Part shown: positions 29,567 to 38,512 of the stretch, one piece after another | Layout of the letters: each line of letters opens with the position of its first letter | Numbering within the stretch: position 1 is the stretch's first letter | DNA from: Candidatus Binatia bacterium | GTDB lineage: Bacteria > Desulfobacterota > Binatia > HRBIN30 | Length of the DNA stretch: 64,000 bases | Reading direction: 5' to 3' | Assembly (NCBI GenBank): GCA_023150935.1 | Contig: JAKLJW010000004.1 | Coordinates: forward strand, 124,001 to 188,000 | The notes under the pieces: generated by a model | Seen by the model: only the letters and a program-made list of their open reading frames with translations | Databases searched by the model: none | Told to the model about the DNA's origin: nothing | Made by a program: the position numbers and the translations under genes

Positions 29567-30646
29567 ATGAGTAAGGCATCGACACCCCGTTCGCCCCGCG
29601 GCCGGAACCGATCGAAATCGGTACCGAGCGCGGAGGAACAGCGTCCATCGGAGGCGACGCAGAAGCCCGCGAAGAGGGACTGGGCGGCATACAAGCGCCA
29701 GCAGCGCGAGAAGCGAATCGCTGAACTCACGCAGCAGTTGATGAAGGCGGGCCACCGAAGACGCAAGGCCGAGCAGCTTGCCGCGGACGCGTTTACCGAG
29801 GAACGGCGGGTGGAACAACGTCGTCGTCGAGCTCGGGTGCAGTTCCCGCGTGTCGAGCGCCTTCACGACGGCTCCCTTCGCCTGCCCAACGGGCGCACCC
29901 GTTACAGCTCCGTGGAGGAGATCAAGCGCGTCCTCGGATTACACGTCTGCGAACCAGCGCAGGACCTTCCATTCGAGCCCCGCTACTTGTGGTACTACGC
30001 GGTGGCGGCATTGCGCCGTGCCGCCACCTGGACACCCCTCGCGCTCTTTTCACGCGAAGAAATCATCGGCTACGCGCATTTCACACTCCTGCCCATTCGG
30101 GACTGCCTGCTACCAGGCCGCTTTCGCGATCGCAGCGTGCAGAGCGTGAGACGATATGCGTGGGACGCGTACCCGGTCATTGCCCAGTATCAGGTTCGCG
30201 CGCCACAGGTTGCCATCGAATGGGCATCAGCATTTACGTTCTTGTCGTCTCTGGTGGATTTGACGAAATCAGTGGATGCAAACCATCCCCACCTCAAGAC
30301 GCTCGCCGCGTACTCGGTCATGTTCGGGACGCACCTCTACGAAACTACGCAGAGCAAGCGCCCGAAGCTGTTTTTTCTGACTGCGAAACACATCGATTCG
30401 CGGTTCACGTACGACGGGTATGGCCTTCGGTGGGCACTTCCGCCTCGTCCAGAATGGATTACGCGCGACTTCCTGAGCTGCGCCGATTGGTTCGAGTCGT
30501 CGATGCGATCTGCGGGGGGCTTTCACGTGCCGCCTGAACCGACCGAGCTGCCCATGCCGATCGTGGAGCACCCACCACTGGCATTGGATGACACGATCCC
30601 CTTCACGCTGCCGAACTTTGTAAGCGCCAAGGACAAGGAAACGTAG
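29567..30646 (+). CDS. Hypothetical protein (359 residues), element backbone
   Basis: ATG 29567 has GGAG six bases upstream. A strongly basic N-terminal third (KRQQREKRIAELTQQLMKAG, ERRVEQRRRRARVQF) is followed by a folded domain rich in aromatic residues (EPRYLWYYAVAALRRA, FTYDGYGLRWALPPRP). No family was recognised. It may bind nucleic acid through the basic region. It is the first gene of the run leading to the VirD4-like ATPase, with a dyad directly upstream of its ribosome-binding site. Confidence 0.65.
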   Translation: MSKASTPRSPRGRNRSKSVPSAEEQRPSEATQKPAKRDWAAYKRQQREKRIAELTQQLMKAGHRRRKAEQLAADAFTEERRVEQRRRRARVQFPRVERLHDGSLRLPNGRTRYSSVEEIKRVLGLHVCEPAQDLPFEPRYLWYYAVAALRRAATWTPLALFSREEIIGYAHFTLLPIRDCLLPGRFRDRSVQSVRRYAWDAYPVIAQYQVRAPQVAIEWASAFTFLSSLVDLTKSVDANHPHLKTLAAYSVMFGTHLYETTQSKRPKLFFLTAKHIDSRFTYDGYGLRWALPPRPEWITRDFLSCADWFESSMRSAGGFHVPPEPTELPMPIVEHPPLALDDTIPFTLPNFVSAKDKET

Positions 30647-30786
30647 ATGCACGTGGTCTGAAAAGAACAAAAGAAGTGCCGGGTGGTGCAGTTGGCGCTG
30701 CACTCACCCGGCGCGCAAACCCGAGAGATCGGCCCCCGCGGAGCTTCGTCGGCACTTCGGGGGCAGATCCAGAAAGGAGCTTGCCC

Positions 30787-32070
30787 ATGAATTCCACACC
30801 CAAGAGGGGCGCTTCGTCAAGTGGGCCGTCGGCCGCGCGCGGGAACGGTGCCGCGCATCCCGCGGGCGACATTGATGATGACGTGTTCGTCCTCGGCGAC
30901 GACGACGTGGTGCCGGAGCCTCGACGAGGCATCCAGGCCAACGCGTTTGGTGCACTCGCCGACCGCGGAGATGTCGGCGTTCTCGTTGAGACGACCATGC
31001 AGGCCCGTCTCGACGAATTGGCGAAGGAGACCGCCCCGGTCAAAGTCTCCGGTCTCTTCCCCCGTTTGGTGCGGCTGCTCTTCGGACCGTCGGGCAAGCG
31101 CGAACGCCTCAACGCCACCGACCAGGCTCGCGCCGCGATTCGTGAGGCAACGTCCCTGACCAAAGAGGCCACGAAGTTTGTGGCCGCTGGCAACAAGCTC
31201 AACGGCCAGCGCATCAAGCGCGCCAACACGAGAGAGTACTACGACCTCGCCCGCGAGAAGATCGCCGCTGACACCTCAGCCGCGCGCGTCCAGCGAGCCC
31301 GCTCAGAAGCCGAGATTCACGAGCTGGAGACGCGTCCCGACAAAGAAGCCGAAATCCGCCGTCGGGTTGAGGAAACCACCACCGCGCTGAAACGCGAGGC
31401 AGACGCGTTGGTGCAACGCGCCCGAACAGAGGCCGCCGCCGAAATCAAAGCGTTGAAGCAGGATGCCGCGACGGTCCTCCGCGCGCTGGAGCGCGATCGC
31501 GATGACGAGATCGTGAAGGTGCGCAACGCCGGGCTCGAGCTCATGGCCGCCATGCAGCGACTCGAAGCCGATCGCCAGCACGCCGTGGGACGCGTCACCG
31601 AGATGGAGCAGCGGATTGCAGAGTTGAAGGAGCAAGCCATCCAAGCGGCCTGGGTGGCGGAGGAGCAGCGGCAGCGCGCGGAGCGCCTGCAAGCCGAAGT
31701 GCACCGCCTGACCGCGGAGATCGAGCGGCTGAATGCACCGGCACACCTTCGCGAGGAGACGTGCGCCAACGCGCGCGTGCGCACTGAGATGGCGAAGGCC
31801 GACGCCGAGATCGCCAAGTACCGCGCAGAGGCCAAGCAGGGGCAACGCAAAGAAGCGTCGTCCGGAGCCGCCGGGTACGCCACCAAGGTCCGCAAACGCT
31901 GGCGCCAAGCACAGCGCCGCCAGCGCGTTCTCGACGAGTTCCGGCGCGAAGCCAGCCAGGACCTGGCAAAGACTGCCGCACAGTTCGGCGAAGACAGCGA
32001 GGAGTATCGGAACCAGGCCAACACGTTCGACGCGTTGCAACAGGAGTTCGAAGAGGAGGGACAGTCATGA
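30787..32070 (+). CDS. Long coiled-coil protein, partner of the VirD4-like ATPase
   Basis: A 427-residue protein starting at ATG 30787 after AAAGGAG. The acidic N-terminus (DIDDDVFVLGDDDVVPEP) and a short middle domain precede a continuous charged coiled coil from about residue 110 to 340 (RRRVEETTTALKREADALVQ and similar heptads). The C-terminus is basic then acidic. No transmembrane segment is apparent. Its stop overlaps the ATPase start by four bases, so the two are co-translated and probably interact. Confidence 0.7.
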   Translation: MNSTPKRGASSSGPSAARGNGAAHPAGDIDDDVFVLGDDDVVPEPRRGIQANAFGALADRGDVGVLVETTMQARLDELAKETAPVKVSGLFPRLVRLLFGPSGKRERLNATDQARAAIREATSLTKEATKFVAAGNKLNGQRIKRANTREYYDLAREKIAADTSAARVQRARSEAEIHELETRPDKEAEIRRRVEETTTALKREADALVQRARTEAAAEIKALKQDAATVLRALERDRDDEIVKVRNAGLELMAAMQRLEADRQHAVGRVTEMEQRIAELKEQAIQAAWVAEEQRQRAERLQAEVHRLTAEIERLNAPAHLREETCANARVRTEMAKADAEIAKYRAEAKQGQRKEASSGAAGYATKVRKRWRQAQRRQRVLDEFRREASQDLAKTAAQFGEDSEEYRNQANTFDALQQEFEEEGQS

Positions 32071-34427
32071 AACGCAAACCCTTGGTCATTGGTACGATCC
32101 GCGGCACCAACGAACCTTTAATCCTGACGCCGAGTGCACGTTCCACCGGCGTCCACATCATGGGGGCGCCCGGCAGCGGGAAGTCAAGACTCCTAGAGCA
32201 TATCGGCCGTTACGACATTCGTAGCGGGAACGGGCTCTTGGTCATCGACCCGCATGGCGACTCCGTCCGCGAGCTCACGCGCTTCGGCGCTCGTTATCGG
32301 CTCCGCCGCAACATTTACGTCTTGGACGTAAGCTCCGGCGATCAGGTGCTCGGGCTCGACTGCTTTGGTCCGCAGCCCGGGACCGACATCTCGACGCGAG
32401 TTGAGCGTGCCGTCAACGCCAGCCTCAAGGCATGGAGCGTCGACGATCCGAACCAGACGCCGCGCATGCTTCGTTGGCTTCGAAACACGTTCACCGTTGC
32501 CATCGAAGCTCACCGGTCGGTGCCGGAGCTCGCACCGCTCTTTGAGTTCGGGAACGAGGCGGTGCGGCGGTACCTGACGCGAAACACGTCCGTCGCGACC
32601 GAGTGGGAAGCCTTGAATCAGCTGCGCACCCTCAGTCAGTTCGACGACCAAATCCAGTCGACTAAGAACCGCCTCGATGCGCTGACGCGCTCGCGGACCA
32701 CGCGGCGGTTCTTCGCGATGACCGAACCGACGCTCACCCTCAACCTGGCGCGCGCCATGGACGCCGGCGACATCATCCTGGTGAATCTCCAGCCATCGCC
32801 GAACCTCGACCCGCGGAACGCTCGATTGTTCGGGTCGCTCTTGGTGTCGCAGGTGTTCGACACGCTGCGGCAGCGCGTTGCGCGACGCGGTCGCCCGCTA
32901 CGGCCGTTCTCCGTGATCATCGACGAAGCGCAAAACTTCCTGTCGAGCGACATCCCGGAACTCTTCGCGCAGGGCAGAAAGTACGGACTCTACCTCACCA
33001 TCGCCCATCAGTTTGCGCAGCAGATGCGCGAAGAGGACGAGCGGGTCTGGGCGGCGTTGAACGGTGCTGCCCGCACCAAGATCCTCTTCGCCGTCGGCAG
33101 CGACGCCGATGCCAAGGAAATGGTGCACGAGATGTTCCCCGGTCAGATCAACTACACCGAGGTGAAGCATCGCACCTGGCAAACGAAGTTTCGGCCGGTG
33201 CAGGGGTGGGTGGAAACGACTAGTCAGACCGTAGGCGGCAGCAGCGGCACGACGCGTGGTACCGACGAATCTCGTGGCCACTCGGTGAGTCACGGAACGA
33301 GCCGGAGCGCCACGCACACGACGGGCAAGAGCACCGGCCACACGACCGGGCACGACGTCGGCCACAGCGACAGCGTGACCGAAAGCCACAGTCAGGCGCA
33401 CGCTCACGGGAAGACGGCCGGTTGGTCGGTCGGTCGCACCGTCGGCCACGCACGATCGACCGCAGTCTCGGACGCTACGTCCGAGACGTACACGGACGGG
33501 CACAGCCGGACCTCGGGGGTGTCCCATGCGGAAGGGGTGACGCATGCCCTCGGTCACGCCATCGGCCAAAGCCAGGCGGGCAGCGCCACGCGCTCGCTCG
33601 ACGCGGACGGCAACGTCCTCGTGAGCGCAACCGACGGGGACGGCTCGTCGATTGTCGCCGCCGAGACGTCCGGCATCTCGAGTGTCGACACCGCAAGCGA
33701 GAGCGAGACCGAATCGGAAAGCCACTCCGTCGGGACCAGCCACGTCGAGACACACGCTGAGTCGGAAAGCGAGTCCGAGTCCGCCGCATGGTCCGAGTCG
33801 GAATCGGAGACCGAGACGGATACGGACGGACGGTCCGAGGGCAGAAGCGATTCAGAATCGTGGTCGGAGTCCGACACCGAGACGGACTCAGAAAGCCACG
33901 CCGAGACGGACGGCACGTCGCGGGCCTCGACTGAGAGCCGGACGAACGGCTCCAGCCGGAGCCGTTCCGAAGGTCGCAATTGGTCCAAAGCGGTGAGCCG
34001 CGTCCCGATCACGGGCCACCAAGAGTTTTCTGAGCGGATAGACGAGTTTCACACGCTCGAAGAGCAACGGCAGCGCGCCGCCGATGCCCTCCGTTTGCAG
34101 CCGCAACGCGTGTTTACGATTCGGACGCCGGACGGCCGCGCCTGCCAAGTGGAGGCGCCATTCATTCCGCCGATTCGCCTGTCGGACCACATCGTGGACG
34201 CTTACCGCGCCGAGTTGTCCCGGAAGACCGGCGCGCTATCCGCGGCCGTCGTCGACGCGCTCATCGACGACAAAGTCCAACGGCTCCACCAGGAGGCCGC
34301 CACTTTTGACGCCCAGGAAACCGAGCCCGTACACTTGATTGGAAAGGACGATGACACCCACCCACCCATCACGCTCAATCCCGGACGCCGCCGCCAAGCG
34401 GCTTCCCGCCGGACGCGTCGGTCGTAA
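32067..34427 (+). CDS. HerA/VirD4-type DNA-translocase ATPase with Ser-rich insertion
   Basis: A 786-residue P-loop ATPase. Walker A GAPGSGKS is at residues 33-40, followed by VIDPHGDSVRELTRF. Walker B is SVIIDEAQNF near residue 285, followed by a TraM/TraD-like GRKYGLYLTIAHQF sensor region. Residues 381-643 are an extraordinary low-complexity insertion dominated by Ser with His/Gly/Thr first and Glu/Asp later (ESESESESAAWSESESETET). A C-terminal domain of about 140 residues follows. It probably moves element DNA during transfer. It lacks N-terminal membrane helices, unlike classical VirD4. Confidence 0.85.
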   Translation: MKRKPLVIGTIRGTNEPLILTPSARSTGVHIMGAPGSGKSRLLEHIGRYDIRSGNGLLVIDPHGDSVRELTRFGARYRLRRNIYVLDVSSGDQVLGLDCFGPQPGTDISTRVERAVNASLKAWSVDDPNQTPRMLRWLRNTFTVAIEAHRSVPELAPLFEFGNEAVRRYLTRNTSVATEWEALNQLRTLSQFDDQIQSTKNRLDALTRSRTTRRFFAMTEPTLTLNLARAMDAGDIILVNLQPSPNLDPRNARLFGSLLVSQVFDTLRQRVARRGRPLRPFSVIIDEAQNFLSSDIPELFAQGRKYGLYLTIAHQFAQQMREEDERVWAALNGAARTKILFAVGSDADAKEMVHEMFPGQINYTEVKHRTWQTKFRPVQGWVETTSQTVGGSSGTTRGTDESRGHSVSHGTSRSATHTTGKSTGHTTGHDVGHSDSVTESHSQAHAHGKTAGWSVGRTVGHARSTAVSDATSETYTDGHSRTSGVSHAEGVTHALGHAIGQSQAGSATRSLDADGNVLVSATDGDGSSIVAAETSGISSVDTASESETESESHSVGTSHVETHAESESESESAAWSESESETETDTDGRSEGRSDSESWSESDTETDSESHAETDGTSRASTESRTNGSSRSRSEGRNWSKAVSRVPITGHQEFSERIDEFHTLEEQRQRAADALRLQPQRVFTIRTPDGRACQVEAPFIPPIRLSDHIVDAYRAELSRKTGALSAAVVDALIDDKVQRLHQEAATFDAQETEPVHLIGKDDDTHPPITLNPGRRRQAASRRTRRS

Positions 34428-35514
34428 GGATCGGCGACGGCGGTTTCAGGCGAGCGGCGACGTCGTGGTGCACGTGACGCGCGACGACGTGGTCCTCTTC
34501 CAACTCGTCCGCCACCACCGGTTGATGACCTCTCAGCAGCTCTACGCCGCCGCCGGCGGCGACCGGAACCTGCGCGCCTTCACGCATCGTTTGGCGCTGC
34601 TTTTTCACGCCGGGTACCTCGACCGCCCGCGCCTGCAAGTCCGCCCCGGCGAACCTGCGCGGCCGTTTGTCTACGCGCTTGGTCCCCGCGGGTGGGACGC
34701 GTTGGACGGCGAGGACGGCGTCACCCGCCGCCCTCGCCGCGATCGCCGCATGGAGAACCAGCGCCTGAAACCGATGGCCATCGACCATGACGTCGCCGTC
34801 ACGGAAACTGTCCTGGCTTTCCAGTTAGCCGCCATTCGCCGTGGTTGGTCCTGTGCTGCCACCAGCGGCGACGCCTTCCGTCGGCAGACCGGTCTGCCCC
34901 GTCGCGTGAAGGTTCGGTCCCGCGATGACGTCGCCGGGACACTACCCTTGAACCCCGACGCCTATCTGCGCCTCACGGATGACGCCGGCGCCACCCGCTC
35001 GTACTTTCTGGAGGTGGATCTCGCCACCGAGCCGCAAGTACGACGATCGCTTCGCGTGTCGAGCATTCTGCAGAAGCTCTACGCCTATTGGGAAGTGTTC
35101 CGATGGCAGCGCGGCTTCGCTCAGAACGCCCTCTTCGTCACGACGACGCCGACGCGCCTTGAGAACATGATTGCCGTGGCCCGTGCCGTCGACCCGAAAG
35201 GCTCCGGTTCGGCGTTCTTCCACTTCGCGCTCCTGGCCGATTGCACGGTGGCAGACCCTGATCGCGTGCTCGACGGCCACGTGTGGCGGTCCGCCCACGT
35301 GGCGCATGAGAACCCCCGAGCGTTGCTCTTGCCGTCGTGCGAAGGCTGCGGCGGCTTCGTTGATCCAGCGAACGACCTGCACGTGATTGTAAACGGCGGC
35401 ACCCCGCTCACGTTGGCTCCGGCCTCGACGCTCCTACCGGACTTTTTGCCCGACGATCGTCCCCGCTACGCCCATGTGCACTGCAACAAACAACATTCAA
35501 AGGAGGCCTTATGA
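34351..35514 (+). CDS. Replication-relaxation family protein
   Basis: A 387-residue protein of the Replic_Relax type: an N-terminal winged helix (LVRHHRLMTSQQLYAAAGGD, then HRLALLFHAGYLDRP and FVYALGPRGWDAL) and a nuclease-like or PD-(D/E)XK-like second half (PDAYLRL, RSYFLEVDLATE). Family members are associated with plasmid mobilisation and relaxation. A late Cys pair (SCEGCGG) is unusual. It overlaps the ATPase gene and starts at ATG 34351 within its end. Confidence 0.75.
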   Translation: MTPTHPSRSIPDAAAKRLPAGRVGRKDRRRRFQASGDVVVHVTRDDVVLFQLVRHHRLMTSQQLYAAAGGDRNLRAFTHRLALLFHAGYLDRPRLQVRPGEPARPFVYALGPRGWDALDGEDGVTRRPRRDRRMENQRLKPMAIDHDVAVTETVLAFQLAAIRRGWSCAATSGDAFRRQTGLPRRVKVRSRDDVAGTLPLNPDAYLRLTDDAGATRSYFLEVDLATEPQVRRSLRVSSILQKLYAYWEVFRWQRGFAQNALFVTTTPTRLENMIAVARAVDPKGSGSAFFHFALLADCTVADPDRVLDGHVWRSAHVAHENPRALLLPSCEGCGGFVDPANDLHVIVNGGTPLTLAPASTLLPDFLPDDRPRYAHVHCNKQHSKEAL

Positions 35515-36041
35515 AAACCGAAATGACCATCGGCGTTCGCGTCGCTGGTCAATACGCGAAGTACGATCAGTTCGACCCATTGAAAGAGAAGATTGAGCTC
35601 TTCCACGAAGAGTGCGCCGGTGGCGACGTGACCGTGGTCTACGGGAATGAGTTCCAGTTTGCCTGTTACGCGTGCAAGACCGAGTCCGGCCTGTACCCAC
35701 GTTCCGACGTCCGCCGTGCTCTTCGTGTCGTAATGGTTTGTAAAACGAGCCAATGCATCTGCTGCAGTGACACCAGCGTCGAATTGATTCCACTTCCCCC
35801 GCCGCCTCCACTACCATTGTGCCGCAAGTGTAAGCAGCCAGTTGATCTGACGAAGAACGAGCACGCCGTCTTCCACTTTGCTGATGGACCGCTGGTGCAC
35901 CTCCACACCGCCTGCGCCACGGCGAAGCCGAAGGAGGCGGCAGCAACGTCCGACGAGGGACGTCTCAACGACCTTCTCAAGGAGTTGCAGGACATCGCCC
36001 GGCAGCAGGCAGAACCGGTTCCAACAGAGGTCGCGAAGTGA
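35511..36041 (+). CDS. Cys-rich hypothetical protein (176 residues)
   Basis: ATGA overlap with the preceding gene. Cys/His pattern: ACYACK, then CKTSQCICCSD, a polyproline spacer (PLPPPPPLPLC), CRKC and HLHTAC, suggesting two zinc ribbons. No named family. Its position as the last gene of the transfer-like operon suggests a role with the ATPase and the replication-relaxation protein. Confidence 0.65.
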   Translation: MKTEMTIGVRVAGQYAKYDQFDPLKEKIELFHEECAGGDVTVVYGNEFQFACYACKTESGLYPRSDVRRALRVVMVCKTSQCICCSDTSVELIPLPPPPPLPLCRKCKQPVDLTKNEHAVFHFADGPLVHLHTACATAKPKEAAATSDEGRLNDLLKELQDIARQQAEPVPTEVAK

Positions 36042-36058
36042 GCGGCCGGCGTACCCCC

Positions 36059-36087
36059 TTCACGGATTTCTCGGTCGGTCGTACACT
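36059..36087 (+). promoter_or_regulatory. Promoter-like sequence before gene 36254
   Basis: TTCACG (36059-36064) and TACACT (36082-36087) with an ideal 17-base spacer. About 170 bases of leader follow, containing a 7-bp hairpin (36103-36124). The TACACT box resembles those at 28711, 29103 and 39252. Confidence 0.45.
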
Positions 36088-36253
36088 GTCGCCACGAGTC
36101 GCCGTTCCCGTTGTTTTGGGAACGAGCATCGCCCACCTCGGTTTGCGCCCGGAACCCGCCCGGCGCGAAGCCGAGCACCGCGAGGCCCTGCCCAAGCGAC
36201 GGCCGTGGCCAACACCAACACGCACCTTCAACCCGGAAAGGAGGAACCCAACG

Positions 36254-36454
36254 ATGGCAGGAAAACGGCCCGACTACGTCGTCAGTACCGTGGTCGGCGC
36301 CAACGGTGGTCAGTCCGACCGTTGGCGGGAAATCGGCGTCGGGTTCGTGAACGAGAAGGGCTCCATCACCGTCCTTCTCGACGCGCTACCCGTCTCCGGC
36401 AAGCTCGTGCTCACCGTTCCCAAGGAACGCACGCGCTCGGAGAGCGCCACGTGA
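36254..36454 (+). CDS. Small conserved element protein (66 residues), paralogue of 58819
   Basis: Strong AAAGGAGG before ATG 36254. Sequence landmarks GKRPDYVV, DRWREIGVGF, ITVLLDALPVSGK and PKERT are shared almost position for position with the 65-residue protein at 58819-59016. A probable small beta-rich fold; function unknown. Homologues of this kind sit near radC in mobile elements, and both copies here do. Confidence 0.72.
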   Translation: MAGKRPDYVVSTVVGANGGQSDRWREIGVGFVNEKGSITVLLDALPVSGKLVLTVPKERTRSESAT

Positions 36455-36463
36455 GCACACCAC

Positions 36464-36502
36464 GGAGCGGAGTCCAGGCACACCAGCCGACGACTCCGCT
36501 CC
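36464..36502 (+). terminator. Terminator-like hairpin
   Basis: Perfect 11-bp stem GGAGCGGAGTC/GACTCCGCTCC with a 17-base loop, 10 bases after the stop of the 66-residue protein. The same stem sequence is used at 59132-59160. Confidence 0.5.
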
Positions 36503-36523
36503 ATCAACTTCCCCACTTCGCCT

Positions 36524-36742
36524 ATGACCACGCAATTCACCACCTCGATTCCAGCGCCTCAATCAATCGCCCCGTTGCGTTTGGTGCCTGCTGATCCCGC
36601 CCGCTCAGCCGCAGCGGCCATGAGGCGGTTTCAGGAGGAGCTCGAGGTGTACCGCATGGACGCGCAGCACCTCACCGGCGAGAAGTGCGCCGAACGGTGC
36701 CGCACGTTGTCGCTCCTCTTGACCATGGCGATGGACGGGTAG
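36524..36742 (+). CDS. Small hypothetical protein (72 residues)
   Basis: Contains MRRFQEELEVYRMDAQHLTG and KCAERCRTLSLLL, a helical, slightly amphipathic sequence. No clear Shine-Dalgarno precedes ATG 36524; an internal ATG near 36617 is an alternative. It ends 9 bases before the NYN gene, suggesting co-transcription. Confidence 0.45.
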   Translation: MTTQFTTSIPAPQSIAPLRLVPADPARSAAAAMRRFQEELEVYRMDAQHLTGEKCAERCRTLSLLLTMAMDG

Positions 36743-36751
36743 GCCGTCGCG

Positions 36752-37246
36752 ATGAAGAAGCCTCTCACCAACTTCGCCTTCATCGACGGGCAGAACCTGC
36801 ACCGCGGCATGGCCGCGATCGGATGGGCGCTCGACTATGAGCGCTTCCGTCGGTACCTGGCCGAGAAGCATGGTGTCGGCACCGCCTACATGTTCATCGG
36901 CTACCTGCCCGAGTATCAGGGGTTGTACCAGTCGCTTCAGAAAGCCGGGTATGTGCTCGTCTTCAAGGAAGTGCTGCGCCGCGCCGACAAACAAGTGAAA
37001 GGTAACGTTGACGCCGAGCTCGTGCTCCAAGCCATGATCGACTACCCGAACTACGCCGAGGCCGTCATCGTCACGAGCGACGGCGACTTCGCCTGCCTCG
37101 TGCGGTACCTCCGCGAGCAGCAGAAACTGCGCGCCGTGGTGAGCCCGCTCCGCGACCATTGCTCGGTGCTGCTGCGGAAGGCCGCGCGGCACCACATCCA
37201 ATTCCTCGACCGGCTGCGGTCCCGCCTCGAATACCAGAAAAAGTGA
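36752..37246 (+). CDS. NYN-domain (PIN-like) protein
   Basis: A 164-residue protein of the LabA/DUF88 NYN type, a PIN-like metal-dependent RNase fold. The acidic metal-site motifs are all present: FIDGQNLH near residue 10, GNVDAELVLQAM near residue 88, and VIVTSDGDFACLV near residue 107. NYN proteins act on RNA, so it may be a defence or regulatory nuclease of the element. A strong terminator follows. Confidence 0.85.
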   Translation: MKKPLTNFAFIDGQNLHRGMAAIGWALDYERFRRYLAEKHGVGTAYMFIGYLPEYQGLYQSLQKAGYVLVFKEVLRRADKQVKGNVDAELVLQAMIDYPNYAEAVIVTSDGDFACLVRYLREQQKLRAVVSPLRDHCSVLLRKAARHHIQFLDRLRSRLEYQKK

Positions 37247-37247
37247 A

Positions 37248-37268
37248 AGGCACCCGGAAAGGGTGCCT
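37248..37268 (+). terminator. Rho-independent terminator
   Basis: 8-bp stem AGGCACCC/GGGTGCCT with loop GGAAA, followed by CTTC, starting right after the NYN gene stop. Confidence 0.6.
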
Positions 37269-37434
37269 CTTCAAAAAAGGAGCGGGCACAGTGGGCGGAC
37301 AGAACCGCCGAGTGAACCCGCTCATCGTGATGCTGGTCGGAAGGGTACCGGCAGCTCGCGAATCCGTCAAGGACGCACCCTTTACGGATTCTCCAATCTG
37401 AAGTTCACTATAAGCGCTCGCCTCGTCCCCCTCC

Positions 37435-37482
37435 GTGGCTGGACGCGACCCGGCATGTCGCCGGCGTCGATCGCCCCGCCTC
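37435..37482 (+). promoter_or_regulatory. Structured 5' leader motif, copy 1
   Basis: Outer pairing GTGGCTGG (37435-37442) with CCCGCCTC (37475-37482), conserved ACGCGA (37443-37448), and inner hairpin CCGGC-ATGTC-GCCGG (37450-37464). It lies four bases before AGGAGG (37486-37491) and the DUF2958-type start codon. Related copies lie at 39069, 59190 and 59499 with compensating changes. Confidence 0.65.
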
Positions 37483-37496
37483 GCCAGGAGGATGAG

Positions 37497-37883
37497 ATGG
37501 TTCCTTCCACCAAAGGCGACAACGTCGCCGACATCTTGCGAGAGCACCGCGAGGACGAAGCTCTCGCCCGCGAGCAGGCCAGACAGGCCCACACGCTGAT
37601 GCCGACGGAGATCGCGGCGCAGCTTCCGCCGCTCTACGCGAACGACGGCCAGGGCGAGGAGGCGATCGCCCACCTCAAGCTCTTCACCCCGTGGACCAGC
37701 TGGACGTGGTACGCGTCCGAGTACGATCCCGCTGAGCGACTCTGCTTCGGCGTTGTCGTTGGTCACGAGCGCGAGCTTGGTTACTTCTCGCTCGTCGAGT
37801 TGGAGGAGATCCGCGGCCCCGGAGGGCTCAAGATCGAGCGCGACCTCTACTGGAAGCCGTGCCCACTCAAGGACTGCCGGTGA
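37497..37883 (+). CDS. DUF2958 family protein
   Basis: A 128-residue protein matching the DUF2958 pattern: MPTEIAAQLPPLYAND, KLFTPWTSWTWYASEYDP, CFGVVVGHERELGYFSL and GLKIERDLYW. Function unknown; common on plasmids and integrated elements beside radC. ATG 37497 was chosen for AGGAGG spacing. The stop TGA overlaps the radC ATG by one base. Confidence 0.82.
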   Translation: MVPSTKGDNVADILREHREDEALAREQARQAHTLMPTEIAAQLPPLYANDGQGEEAIAHLKLFTPWTSWTWYASEYDPAERLCFGVVVGHERELGYFSLVELEEIRGPGGLKIERDLYWKPCPLKDCR

Positions 37884-38392
37884 TGGCGGTCCGCGATTCC
37901 GACGGCCCCCAGCTCCGACTTCCCCTCGGTCGCACGGCAACACCGTCGAGAAAGTCCGTTCTCACGCCGGCGCGCGTGCGTGTTGAGCTCGTCCGCGAGG
38001 CCGAGCCCATGCAGCCGATCCCTTTCCGGGGATCAGCCGACATCTACGCGCTTCTCCGCGAGGAAGCGGCCACGTGGGATCGCGAGCGGTTCATCACGCT
38101 CATCCTCGACAACAAGCACAACCTGATCGGCGTCGAGGAAGTGAGCGTCGGCACCCTCACGGCCGCGCTCGTCCACCCGCGCGAGGTGTTCAAAGCGTTG
38201 CTCCTCGCCAACGCCGCGGCGTTCGTCGTCGCCCACAACCACCCGTCGGGCGACCCGACGCCGTCGAAGGAGGACATCGAGATTACCCGTCGCCTCCGGG
38301 AAGTCGCCGACCTCTTCGGCATCCGGATGCTCGACCACGTCGTCATCGGCCGCGATCGCTACGTCTCGTTCGTCGACGACGGGTACTGGTAA
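37883..38392 (+). CDS. radC: Short RadC/JAMM-domain protein (copy 1)
   Basis: A 169-residue MPN/JAB domain protein. The metal motif is HNHPSGDPTPSKED (H-x-H-x7-S-x2-D) near residue 113, with LDNKHNLIG and HVVIGRDRYVSF. It lacks the N-terminal helix-hairpin-helix of full RadC, present in the second copy (59563-60390). RadC is a marker of integrated elements and its function remains unsettled. Coupled to the DUF2958 gene by a one-base overlap. Confidence 0.9.
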   Translation: MAVRDSDGPQLRLPLGRTATPSRKSVLTPARVRVELVREAEPMQPIPFRGSADIYALLREEAATWDRERFITLILDNKHNLIGVEEVSVGTLTAALVHPREVFKALLLANAAAFVVAHNHPSGDPTPSKEDIEITRRLREVADLFGIRMLDHVVIGRDRYVSFVDDGYW

Positions 38393-38413
38393 AAGGTCGT
38401 TATTCGTTATCAG

Positions 38414-38443
38414 AGAGCCGCCCACGCTCTTCCGGGCGGCTCT
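38414..38443 (+). terminator. Rho-independent terminator after radC copy 1
   Basis: Perfect 10-bp stem AGAGCCGCCC/GGGCGGCTCT with a 10-base loop and tail TCCCTTT, then the recurring TTCCCACTTTGA (38449-38460). Confidence 0.65.
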
Positions 38444-38512
38444 TCCCTTTCCCACTTTGAATCGAGGGCTCATGTGAACATGGCTCCCGTCCCAAGTTGC
38501 ACAACAACCTTG

